Assembly: GCF_002953715.1 (NCBI RefSeq)
Contig: NZ_CP025015.1
Span: forward strand, 493,387 to 557,386
DNA length: 64,000 bases
Origin: Rhizobium leguminosarum
GTDB lineage: Bacteria; Pseudomonadota; Alphaproteobacteria; Rhizobiales; Rhizobiaceae
Direction: 5' to 3'
Numbering within the stretch: position 1 is the first letter of the stretch; each line of letters opens with the position of its first letter. The notes beneath the pieces were generated by a model. It searched no databases. It was given only the letters and a program-made list of their open reading frames with translations, and was not told where the DNA came from. Below are positions 36,013 to 43,860 of the stretch, in pieces. The position numbers were made by a program, and so were the translations under genes.

Positions 36013-37498
36013 AAGCCATTCTCCAGCGCCACGTTGTGACACCGGGCTCCCCGGCGGTATGTTTCGCGTTCTGACGGTGGGCGAAGTAGGTATCCCATGT
36101 GGGATCGAACGGGTTCGCCAACGCCGGGATTTTGGCGTGCCTCTTGATTGAGACAGCCGCTGCGCGGACAAGCCCATACTTGGCGTCTTCCGTGCTGAAA
36201 TCCCATGATTGGCTACCGGTGACCTGGAAATACCTTCTCCTGATCCACCGTGCTCCTTTGTTGGGGTGTCGTCGGCACGCCCATCTCCAGAGCATGCGCC
36301 AGATGTAGAAGTCTATCGAAGAGAAGGTCGCCTTCGCCACGACATGGCGGTGATACATCGCCCATCCCCGAATGATCGGGTTCAGCATTTGTATCAATCC
36401 CTCCTGCGCGATGGCAGCGTTGCCTTTGATAATTCTCCGGACCTTATCCAGCAGCGCCTTGACGCTGTGTTTGGACGGCGTGATGAGGAGTTTGCCGTTG
36501 TACTTTCGCACATTCTGGCCCAGAAAATCGAAACCATCCGCAATGTTCGTGATTCTGGTTTTCTCGTCCGAGAGTTCCAGTCCGCGAACAGTCAGGTATT
36601 TCCTGATCGCCGGCAAGACCTTGTGTTCCAGCACCTCTTTCGATGCACTGGTTACAATAAAGTCGTCGGCATAACGGATGACGTGGGGTTTGGCTTTTCG
36701 GTACGTGGATTTCGACGATCCCACGCTTGCATCGACTGCGGCCTCAAGCCCGTCCAACACTCTGTTAGCGATTGTGGGCGAAATCACGCCCCCTTGCGGG
36801 GTTCCCGCCCGCGTCTCGAACAGAGTTCCCTCTTCAATGTATCCGGCTTGAAGCCACTTCCGCAGGATCGCCTTGTCCATAGGCATATGCTCGAGGATGT
36901 AATCATGGCTGATTTCATCGAAACAGCTTTTGATATCGCCCTCTAGAATCCACGTGGCGGACTTTCGTCTTGCCAACGTGATGAAGCACTGCTCAATGGC
37001 GTCGGCTGTTGAGCGTTTGGGCCGAAATCCATAGGAATTCGGGTCCGCCAAGGTCTCCGTCACTGGTTCCAGCGCAAGCTTCCATAAGGCTTGCATTGCG
37101 CGGCACAGCATACGGGGTATCCCGAGCGGGCGCTTCTTGCCGTTACTCATATAAACGCGTCGCAACGGCATCGTACGGTAGCCGTGATGCCGCAGCGACA
37201 TTACTCCCTTCCATCTGGCCACCGGGGTTGTCCAGATTTCTCCGTCCACTCCCGGCGTTTTCTTCCCGCGATTCTCCGTCACCCGCTTCACAGCCAGCAT
37301 CTTGCCGCTGTGCGAGCGGGTCAGCAGACGTTGCAAGGCTTTTACCTTACCCCATCGGCCTTCGCGAGTGGCCTTGGCGATACGCACTTGAAGTCGCTTC
37401 ACGGTTGCTTCAATCTGCGACCAGTTTGTCTGATCCCACATCTGCCCTCCGTGCGAGGACGCACCAGCATTCGCTGCTTTCGCATCGATTGCCGTCAT
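36011..37498 (-). CDS. ltrA: Group II intron reverse transcriptase/maturase
   Basis: 495 residues from ATG 37498 (GAGGA 7 bases upstream; an upstream TTG at 37519 is less likely). Reverse transcriptase motifs are intact: NSYGFRPKRSTADAIEQC, GDIKSCFDEISHD, GTPQGGVISPTIAN, IRYADDFIV with the YADD catalytic pair, and GFDFLGQNVRK. The maturase X domain includes LNPIIRGWAMYHRHVVAKAT. I see no HNH endonuclease motif at the C-terminus. It helps the intron splice and insert into DNA. Confidence 0.94.
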   Translation of the reverse strand: MTAIDAKAANAGASSHGGQMWDQTNWSQIEATVKRLQVRIAKATREGRWGKVKALQRLLTRSHSGKMLAVKRVTENRGKKTPGVDGEIWTTPVARWKGVMSLRHHGYRTMPLRRVYMSNGKKRPLGIPRMLCRAMQALWKLALEPVTETLADPNSYGFRPKRSTADAIEQCFITLARRKSATWILEGDIKSCFDEISHDYILEHMPMDKAILRKWLQAGYIEEGTLFETRAGTPQGGVISPTIANRVLDGLEAAVDASVGSSKSTYRKAKPHVIRYADDFIVTSASKEVLEHKVLPAIRKYLTVRGLELSDEKTRITNIADGFDFLGQNVRKYNGKLLITPSKHSVKALLDKVRRIIKGNAAIAQEGLIQMLNPIIRGWAMYHRHVVAKATFSSIDFYIWRMLWRWACRRHPNKGARWIRRRYFQVTGSQSWDFSTEDAKYGLVRAAAVSIKRHAKIPALANPFDPTWDTYFAHRQNAKHTAGEPGVTTWRWRMA

Positions 37499-38278
37499 CT
37501 GCTTTTCCTCGTCCAGCAATTAGTCATGTTCTCTCGCCATGAATGACCGGGCGGAAGTCTGCCCACTTTCGTGTCGGGCGATGTTGCAGCCCGTATCTCG
37601 ACCATTACAGCCGGGCCTTCGCTTTCTCCGCCTTCCTTTACCCACAACACCAACAGCGTTCCTTACGGTTCGCCTGCCGTTACCGGCAGCGCTATGGGCT
37701 TACCCTGTTCCGCATGAATCTCAGAGCCAGTCGGACCCTTCCTTTTCGCCAGCAGCTTTCCGTCCATGGAGGTCCAACCGGAAAGGACCACACCTTGCTG
37801 CACACCTTTTGGTTCAAGCCTGTCAGCACATTTGGCTTGTTCCTTGTTACGGCGTTTATCGGAAGTTCACTTGTGTTGGTCGTCATTGCTCATCCCTTGC
37901 ACCTCACCGCCTTTGTGCTGGCAGTTTCCACTTCGCCTCACGGTTCGGTGAACCGGTCACCCGGTGGTTACGTTGTCCCCGAAGCTCCACACGGAGTCGT
38001 TGCCAACTTCGCATGTTCGGGTAGGGAACGACCGATGGAACGGTCGGTTTCGTAAAGTTCACATCACGTGGTCTCCTCTCGAAACAGAGATTCATGCGAC
38101 TTTCAGGTCGCACTCCGGCGTCAAGGACATCGCGACCCCTCCAATTTTCCCAACGCCGCAAGCGGCACAGAGAAAATCGGTTCCTCCGCTCGCCGCAGGG
38201 CGGCCGCGTTCCGCGGTCCCTGACCCCTCACGGACTACGGTGCGGACACCTTTCGTCAGAAAACGAAAAGGAGGTGGC

Positions 38279-38317
38279 ATGAAAGAGGCCGCGCCCGTTG
38301 AGAGAACGGATCACTGA
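38279..38317 (+). pseudogene. 5' stub of an interrupted gene with strong ribosome site
   Basis: AAAGGAGG stands 5 bases before ATG 38279, and the leader upstream is of the same style as those of the leading-region genes. The frame reads MKEAAPVERTDH and stops at 38317, just where the IS110 element begins. I infer that IS110 split a small leading-region gene and that the tail may be the feature at 39793-40044. Confidence 0.4.
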
Positions 38318-39740
38318 GATGCAGATGATGATCGAGGGACAGTCACACTTCCAGCCTTTCGGCTTATCCTATTGGGGTTTCGAAGATCTCAATAAGGGAG
38401 TTGGAAGCATGACTGCCTCTTATGAATACCATATCGGGGTCGACTACCACAAATCCTACAGCCACCTGGTGGTTCAGGACAGCAGCGGCAAGACGCTGAG
38501 ATCCGGCCGGGTGAAGAACGACCGACAGTCGCTGGGCGGGTTTCTCGAGCGCTATCGGGAGAACTCGCATGCGGTTGTCGAAGCGACGCGCAACTGGATG
38601 GTGATGTACGACTGGCTCGACGACATTTGTGATGATGTCGTTCTCGCTCATCCGCTGAAGGTCAAGGCGATCGCCGACGCCAAGATCAAGACCGACAAGA
38701 TCGACGCGACGGTGCTGGCACATCTGCTCAGAGCCGATCTGGTACCCGAAGCCTGGGCGCCAAGCGAGAGATCGCGGGACCTTCGCGTCGCGCTGCGCGA
38801 GCGGATGTTTTACGTGCGGCTGCGCACGATGACCAAGAACCGCATCGTCACGGTGTTCGACCGCTATCCGGAGCAGACGGCGCAATTGAAGAAGCTTGGC
38901 GACCTGTTTGGCAAGGCCGGCCGCGTCCAGCTGGCTCAAGTGAACGTCTCTGAGATCGACCGCATCCAGATTGACCGTGGTCTCGCCTTCATCGGCGACA
39001 TCGACATGCGGATCAAACAGTCGGAAGCAACGATCCGGGCGATGACCAAGGCCAATGCCAACGTCAAGCTGTTGAAGACGATCCCCGGCATCGGCGAGTT
39101 CTTCGCCCGGCTGATCGATGCGGAGATCGACGACATATCGCGGTTCCGCCACTCGAAGAAGCTTGCCGCCTATGCCGGGCTTGTGCCGTCGACCCATTCC
39201 TCCGGCGGCAAGACCTTCCACGGCAAGATCATCAAGCAGGGCAACAAGTGGCTGCGCTGGGCCTTCGTCGAGGCGGTAACACCTGCCATCGCCAGCGATC
39301 CGCAGCTGCGCGCCCAATACGAGCATCTGAAGATCAAAGGAGTAAACAAGGCGCGGGTTGCCATCGCGCGCAAGCTTTTGACGATCGCCTTCCAGATCCT
39401 GCGTGACCAGCGCGCCTACGAGCCGCGCGGCGAAAGCACCATGGAAGGCGCGTCGACGATATCCCGGTTGTCCTGATGGCAGTCTAGCGAGCCCGGTAGA
39501 ACTGGGTTGCGCTTCTCAAGGAGAATGGGAAACCGGGAGCCGAACGCCACTCTGTGACCGAAGCCCCAGGCATCAGGTCACGCATTGGAGACTGGTTCAA
39601 GAACCGAAGGACAGCAAAGCGATCTGTCCGGCGGAAAGAGAGACTTTGCCGATCGGTGCGAATGCCGGTCAAAACTTAACCGAACCCAAGGAAAAGCCGC
39701 CAAATGGTGGTGTTCTGCCCCTTGCGTTCTACAAAGCATC
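38300..39740 (+). mobile_element. IS110-family insertion sequence (approximate ends)
   Basis: Comprises the transposase gene plus about 110 bases of non-coding sequence upstream and about 250 downstream. IS110 elements lack terminal inverted repeats, so the ends are guesses from where neighbouring gene pieces stop and resume. The non-coding ends of this family encode a structured bridge RNA that guides target choice. Confidence 0.7.
38409..39476 (+). CDS. IS110-family transposase
   Basis: 355 residues from ATG 38409. The N-terminal DEDD RuvC-like domain shows the first aspartate in YHIGVDYHKS, the glutamate in VVEATRNWM and the third and fourth acids in KTDKIDATVLAHL. The C-terminal Transposase_20 domain shows TIPGIGEFFARLI, FRHSKKLAAYAGLVPSTHSS and the serine region of this family. 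It appears intact and could be active. Confidence 0.93.
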   Translation: MTASYEYHIGVDYHKSYSHLVVQDSSGKTLRSGRVKNDRQSLGGFLERYRENSHAVVEATRNWMVMYDWLDDICDDVVLAHPLKVKAIADAKIKTDKIDATVLAHLLRADLVPEAWAPSERSRDLRVALRERMFYVRLRTMTKNRIVTVFDRYPEQTAQLKKLGDLFGKAGRVQLAQVNVSEIDRIQIDRGLAFIGDIDMRIKQSEATIRAMTKANANVKLLKTIPGIGEFFARLIDAEIDDISRFRHSKKLAAYAGLVPSTHSSGGKTFHGKIIKQGNKWLRWAFVEAVTPAIASDPQLRAQYEHLKIKGVNKARVAIARKLLTIAFQILRDQRAYEPRGESTMEGASTISRLS

Positions 39741-39792
39741 AAATCGCTCGTGTGGTGGAAGAAGATCAGAAGCGGCCGGATCAACAGCCGGA
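39477..39792. other. Non-coding 3' flank of IS110
   Basis: No gene seen. The first 250 bases have several complementary patches (for example GGTCACAGAGT opposite ACTCTGTGACC, GGTTCAAGAACC) and could fold. It is probably part of the element. Confidence 0.45.
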
Positions 39793-40044
39793 TTGGCTTT
39801 TGAACGACTGCGCCGAAATTTCGATGCGGAAGTGCATCTTCCTGCCGATATCTCGCGGAAGTTTCTGTCTGCAGCGCTGCTTTGGGCAGTCGACAACAAG
39901 GTCGATTTCGGTTTGTTCCACGAGGCCAGCGAGATCATCATTGCGCACTTCGGCGGTGATGAGATCTACCTCCCGTCGCGGTGGTCCGACAAACGATGGC
40001 ACATCGGCCTTGAGGACAAAGAGCCTTTCGATCCGAGCGACTGA
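39793..40044 (+). CDS. Hypothetical protein, likely 3' part of a split gene
   Basis: About 83 residues from TTG 39793: FERLRRNFDAEVHLPADISR, then FLSAALLWAVDNKVDFGLFH and GGDEIYLPSRW. The sequence is clearly protein-like, and the frame is open upstream into the IS flank with no ribosome site. It may be the tail of the gene whose start is at 38279, separated by IS110. No family assigned. Confidence 0.45.
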   Translation: MAFERLRRNFDAEVHLPADISRKFLSAALLWAVDNKVDFGLFHEASEIIIAHFGGDEIYLPSRWSDKRWHIGLEDKEPFDPSD

Positions 40045-40168
40045 TGTCGAGACCAGAGGCGGCTTGTCGCCTGTGGTCTTTGCCTATTCACATGAGCCCC
40101 TCCAGCCGGATCGACCGAGCGGAGCGGCTATGAAAGGGGGCTCTGCCGCCCCTCTCAATCTCACCCCA

Positions 40169-40195
40169 TGAAGGAAGGGCAATACCCCTCCTTCA
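40169..40195. other. Long hairpin, possible terminator without T tract
   Basis: TGAAGGAaGGG, loop CAATA, CCCcTCCTTCA: an 11-position stem with one mismatch, in the 240-base gap between the hypothetical gene and the nuclease gene, which converge here. Confidence 0.45.
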
Positions 40196-40285
40196 AACTT
40201 CCTCCCAGGGAGAAAGGGGACGGTTCCCTCCTCCCTTTCCCCAAACCCCTATCCCTCTCCCGTGCAGGGAAGGTGATGATGGCTG

Positions 40286-40873
40286 TCACCCGCCCTGGCA
40301 CCAGCCGTGTCGGGCACCATCCCATGATCGGGCAAGCCCTTCCTTGATCAAGGCATCGCCCAGCGAATTGCCTGCACGAAATACGGTTCGCAGTTTGCGT
40401 CCATATTTGTCTTCGTCACGGAACCCGGCCGCTAGCGAGAATTTTCCAGCGTTGAGCAGCGTCAGCAGGCGGGATTTTGCCGCCTCACCCTTTATCCGTT
40501 CCGCCTCGCACCGGGGCGGGCTGAGTTCAGGCGTATCGATGTCGGCGATGCGGATTTTCTCGCCGTTGAACCAGAATGTGTCGCCGTCGACGACGCAGTT
40601 CGCTCGATGGCTTCCGTCGCAGATCGAAAATGCGGTCGACAATGAATCCGTCGTCGGTTTCTTGGCCAAAGTGGCGAGATCGGGGAGAACGTCGGCGCCG
40701 CCATAGGCAAGCCAACCCCCAACAGCAATGATTACGGTGCATAGAACTGCCGTCGAGCGTTTACGCCATCTGTTCCGCCCAGATCTCAGCAGTCCTCCAC
40801 CCGCGCGCTGCCGGTCGCGACCGCCTCCGGCCTTCGGCGGCTTTCTAAACGGAACCACATTTGATTTCGCCAC
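40286..40873 (-). CDS. Membrane-anchored thermonuclease-like (SNase) protein
   Basis: 195 residues. A basic N-terminal cytoplasmic tail and one membrane segment (STAVLCTVIIAVGGWLAYGG, about 40-60) precede a staphylococcal-nuclease domain. Catalytic-type residues are seen in CVVDGDTFWF, GEKIRIADIDTPE (arginine and aspartate) and ERIKGEAAKSRL (glutamate); DKYGRKLR follows. Such nucleases are regularly encoded near conjugation genes on plasmids. It would act at the inner membrane or in the periplasm; its role in transfer is not established. Confidence 0.87.
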   Translation of the reverse strand: MAKSNVVPFRKPPKAGGGRDRQRAGGGLLRSGRNRWRKRSTAVLCTVIIAVGGWLAYGGADVLPDLATLAKKPTTDSLSTAFSICDGSHRANCVVDGDTFWFNGEKIRIADIDTPELSPPRCEAERIKGEAAKSRLLTLLNAGKFSLAAGFRDEDKYGRKLRTVFRAGNSLGDALIKEGLARSWDGARHGWCQGG

Positions 40874-41172
40874 TTTCCGATCCCCTCGTTTCGTCTCAAC
40901 TTATGTCGGACCCGGTTTCATCTGCGTTTACGGAGGAGCTTGGCTCCGGGCTGCGGTGTGGCCGGCAAAATGGTGCGTGACGGGCGGGGGCAGTCGACCC
41001 CGCCTCCCCTTCGGGCCACTATGTTGAGGCTCCTGCGGCTGCCCTGTTTTCCTCCCGTCACGCAACGAGAATTCCCGAAATCCCGCCCGCCGGGCGTCGC
41101 TATGCTGATTTCTCCGATACTCTTCTTTTTCCTGGATCAGCCTTGCCCGGTTGCACCGCGCGCCGGCTTGGA

Positions 41173-43107
41173 TCATGCAGGCTTTGGCGTATCCCCGACC
41201 ATGTGAAACCTGTTTGTGCCCACGCATGCTTTCATGTCGTCGCGCCGGAACCAGATGGCTCGTCCGCATCGGAGTGGCGCGTTTCCTGCGGTGAAGATGA
41301 TCTGTTCGTCCGCCCGCATGCGCAGAACCTCGTGCGGCTGGATCAGCGGTCGTGCCGCGAGCTGCTTCGAGCGCGTTCGTGACGACCCCTTCGCTTGGAA
41401 ACTGCGGCTGACCTGGTCGATCTCGACCGTCGTCATGCCGCAGCGTTTCGATATGTACTCGGCGGTCTCCGGATCGTTGATCGCCGCGAACGAGATCCAG
41501 CTGGCACTCTCGAACCACTTGCTTGCCGCGTCGCGGCCGCCATAGGTTTCGCGCATCTGGCCGATCGACTGATAGATCATCGTGAGCGCGATCCCGTATT
41601 TGCGGCCGGCGTCACGCGCGGTTTCGAGGATCCGCATGTAGCCGAGCCGGGCGACCTCATCGAGGAGAAACAGGGCGCGCCCATTGAGCTGTCCGTCGCG
41701 ATTGTAAATCGCATTAAGAAACGAGCCGATGATGACTCGCGCAAGACCCGAATGGGTCTCCAACGTCTTGAGGTCGATGTTGATGAAGACGTCGGTCTTT
41801 CCCGCGGCGATGTCGCTGGTCGAGAATTTCTTGCCGGATACGAGGGCGGCATAATTCGGATAGGAAAGCCAGTGTGTTTCCTTGACCGCGTTGGCGTAGA
41901 CGCCGGAGAAGGTTTCGGGCGTCAGGTTGACGAAGGCAGCGACGTTTTCCTTCACGAAATCCGAGCCCGAATTGTCGTAGACGTCTTGCAGCCGTTTGCG
42001 CAATGTCGGCTCCGGCTCAGAGAGATTCATGCGCACCCGCCGAAGCGTTTGATCCTTCTCGTCCGTGTGACCGGACAAGCAGACATCTGCGATGAGCGCC
42101 GTGAGCAACTGGAGAGCTGACGCTCGAAAGAAGTCGTCACGGACACCGCGCGCGCCGCCGCTGTCGCTCATGATCCACGATGCGACCGAGGCAATATCCT
42201 CTTCCTTGGTTCCACCGAAACGTCCGACCCAGTCCAGGACGTTGAAGCCGATATCCGGCTTCCTCGGATCGAGAACGAACACGTCCCTTCCCGCTCCGCC
42301 GCGATGCGCGGACACCATCGGTGCGACCTCATTCGATGGATCGAGCACAATCAGCGTGCCGCCCCATTTGAGTGCCGTCGGTATCGTCACCGACGTTGTC
42401 TTGAAACCACCGGAACCAGCAAAGACGATTCCATGCGACGAGCCGAACGAGCCGTCGAAGCACAGTAACGGCGACTTGCCGCCGGCGCCCCAGTTTTCGG
42501 CGCTGTCGGCGCGAAACGCTTGGCTCCCGACAATGTCTTTGTCGACCCGATAGCGCTCGCCGATGACGATGCCACCGGCATCGGGAAACAACTTTGCCGC
42601 CTCTGTGAGCTTCATCCAATCCGCCTCGCCATGCAGGGCTCGCTTGCCCTGAATGCGCTTCGGCTCGGCCCTTGCGAATGCCGCATTGCCGATGAGCGCC
42701 ACGCGGAGTGCGAAGCCGGCACATAAGAGCGCCGCGCTCGCGCCGATCGATGTTGCTGGATCGAGATAGGCGAGAACCGTCTTGCCGGCCGGCAGTGTCT
42801 TCATCAAAGCGCTAAGGCGCAGTGTCTCGCGGACTGCTGCGATCAACATCGTCCCGATGCATCCTGCGAGGACGCCCCAACCTGCTCGCTTGATGTTGAT
42901 CGAGCCGGCACACGCAAACAGGAACAAAACACCGATTGCCGCGCTGGCCGCATAGGGCAAGGCGATGCGCGCCCGCCCCCATGCCAGTCGCGCGGCCTCG
43001 GTCTTGCCGAAACCGGAAAGCCACTGCTCGATCCCGGTCATTCCGATGACGACCAGGATCATCAACGCCGCAGGCATGACGGCGAGCGCAATCCTATTGA
43101 TCGTCAT
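41173..43107 (-). CDS. traG: Conjugal transfer coupling protein TraG (VirD4 type)
   Basis: 644 residues from ATG 43107, overlapping traD by 14 bases. Membrane segments occupy about 1-130. The ATPase has the modified Walker A GSGGFKTTS at about 225 and a Walker B-type VLDPSNEV, with FLLDEVARLGYMRI later. As the type IV coupling protein it links the TraA-bound DNA (relaxosome) to the Trb channel at the inner membrane. Last gene of the traC-traD-traG operon. Confidence 0.97.
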   Translation of the reverse strand: MTINRIALAVMPAALMILVVIGMTGIEQWLSGFGKTEAARLAWGRARIALPYAASAAIGVLFLFACAGSINIKRAGWGVLAGCIGTMLIAAVRETLRLSALMKTLPAGKTVLAYLDPATSIGASAALLCAGFALRVALIGNAAFARAEPKRIQGKRALHGEADWMKLTEAAKLFPDAGGIVIGERYRVDKDIVGSQAFRADSAENWGAGGKSPLLCFDGSFGSSHGIVFAGSGGFKTTSVTIPTALKWGGTLIVLDPSNEVAPMVSAHRGGAGRDVFVLDPRKPDIGFNVLDWVGRFGGTKEEDIASVASWIMSDSGGARGVRDDFFRASALQLLTALIADVCLSGHTDEKDQTLRRVRMNLSEPEPTLRKRLQDVYDNSGSDFVKENVAAFVNLTPETFSGVYANAVKETHWLSYPNYAALVSGKKFSTSDIAAGKTDVFINIDLKTLETHSGLARVIIGSFLNAIYNRDGQLNGRALFLLDEVARLGYMRILETARDAGRKYGIALTMIYQSIGQMRETYGGRDAASKWFESASWISFAAINDPETAEYISKRCGMTTVEIDQVSRSFQAKGSSRTRSKQLAARPLIQPHEVLRMRADEQIIFTAGNAPLRCGRAIWFRRDDMKACVGTNRFHMVGDTPKPA

Positions 43108-43309
43108 TGCCGAAGGCCTCCACGCCGATTGCCGTGAGCCTGGACCGCTCGGTATCGTCACTCTTGACGCGGCGCACTGCATCGACCAGCGCGCCCAGCA
43201 ACAGCGCTCGCTTCTCGTAGCGCAGACCGGCCTTGACGATCAGTCCGCCGAGCTCGATCTTTTCCCGCGTGTCCTTCTTGCGGGCGTCGGATGTCATCGT
43301 CCTCGCCAT
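43094..43309 (-). CDS. traD: Conjugal transfer protein TraD
   Basis: 71 residues, the normal length. Reads MARTMTSDARKKDTREKIEL then LGALVDAVRRVKSDD. A small relaxosome accessory protein, conserved in position between traC and traG in all Ti-type systems. It starts 5 bases after traC stops and overlaps traG, so the three are translationally coupled. Confidence 0.95.
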   Translation of the reverse strand: MARTMTSDARKKDTREKIELGGLIVKAGLRYEKRALLLGALVDAVRRVKSDDTERSRLTAIGVEAFGNDDQ

Positions 43310-43313
43310 GCGT

Positions 43314-43607
43314 TCAAGCCTCGCCAGCGCTGCCCGCGTCCGCGCCAGACGTGACCGGCGCGGTTTGCTGCGAGACGACGGCTGCCCCTCCCCTTTCTTT
43401 TCCGGCCGTAGCGCCCTGCCCTCCGCGAAATCGCTTGGTCAGTTGCTCAAACGCTGCCTGAAGCTCCGCCTCGTCGATCTCGATCTCGCCAAGGCCCGCC
43501 TTGAGCGCGATCCGTCCGATGCGTTCCGCTTCCCGGGTCTCGGCGATCTTGAGCTGTTCCTGCAGCTTGGCGATTTCGTCGCGAAGTTTCGAGGATGGCT
43601 TCTTCAT
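43314..43607 (-). CDS. traC: Conjugal transfer protein TraC
   Basis: 97 residues from ATG 43607, the start matching known TraC (MKKPSSKLRDEIAKLQEQLK). The N-terminal half is a coiled coil and the C-terminus is low-complexity alanine/glycine rich. TraC is a relaxosome accessory protein that acts at oriT, whose core lies about 150 bp upstream. A copy of the TGTAGGATTCACA element is centred 82 bp before the start, a suitable distance for an activator site. Confidence 0.95.
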   Translation of the reverse strand: MKKPSSKLRDEIAKLQEQLKIAETREAERIGRIALKAGLGEIEIDEAELQAAFEQLTKRFRGGQGATAGKERGGAAVVSQQTAPVTSGADAGSAGEA

Positions 43608-43682
43608 GTCCGTCTGTCTCCCTGGGTGCGAAAGCTTGTCTTTCGAACCCAGTTTTTCGGGCCGGAGTGCGGAACGCACTAC

Positions 43683-43695
43683 TGTGAATCCTACA
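43683..43695 (-). promoter_or_regulatory. Copy of the TGTAGGATTCACA element in the traC-traA gap
   Basis: TGTAGGATTCACA on the minus strand, i.e. facing traC. It is a pseudo-dyad (TGT-RRR-N-YYY-ACA). Ti plasmids have a TraR-bound tra box in this gap; no canonical TGCAGATCTGCA was found here. Confidence 0.6.
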
Positions 43696-43750
43696 ATCGC
43701 CAAGGGCGATGCTTTCGGGAATGATCCCGGCCGTTCCGAAGGAGCGGCTT

Positions 43751-43784
43751 CCAAGGGCGCAATTATACGTCGCTGGCGCGACGT
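43751..43784 (-). other. oriT: Origin of transfer (oriT) core, RSF1010/Ti type
   Basis: On the minus strand a 7-bp inverted repeat ACGTCGC-GCCA-GCGACGT is followed by ATAATTGCG and then CCCTTGG. This matches the RSF1010 and Ti layout, in which the relaxase cuts between GCG and CCCT. The inferred nick is therefore on the minus strand between 43758 and 43757, with the 5' end of the transferred strand at 43757, running toward lower coordinates. TraC and TraD reads leave on one side and TraA on the other. Confidence 0.9.
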
Positions 43785-43860
43785 GTTGCTGAGAGAGCCT
43801 GGTGGCCGCCGCTCCCCACGAACCCTTTGATTTCGTTCGCAACCGGGAGAGAACTCCGCC

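Larger units (their letters stand above)
35938..38113 (-). mobile_element. Group II intron, about 2.18 kb
   Basis: The 5' end on the minus strand is GTGCGACCTGAAAGTCGCAT (from 38113), matching the conserved intron start GTGCG and its first stem. The 3' side has a 34-nt domain V (35979-36012) and a domain VI hairpin with a candidate bulged branch-point A at 35944, seven bases before an AC 3' end at 35938. The encoded maturase lies at 36011-37498. It appears complete. Boundaries come from structure, so the 3' end could be off by a few bases. The insertion point is in a non-coding leader. Confidence 0.8.

Noticed and set aside
37539..38055. Two 160-170-codon plus-strand frames
   Set aside because: They lie on the antisense strand of group II intron domain I, which is structural RNA, and have no ribosome site.
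38364..39326. 320-codon minus-strand frame across the IS110 transposase
   Set aside because: Shadow of the transposase, which has all DEDD residues on the plus strand.
43608..43860. Canonical Ti tra box between traC and traA
   Set aside because: No TGCAGATCTGCA-like palindrome in this gap or before traI; the shared TGTAGGATTCACA element is reported instead.
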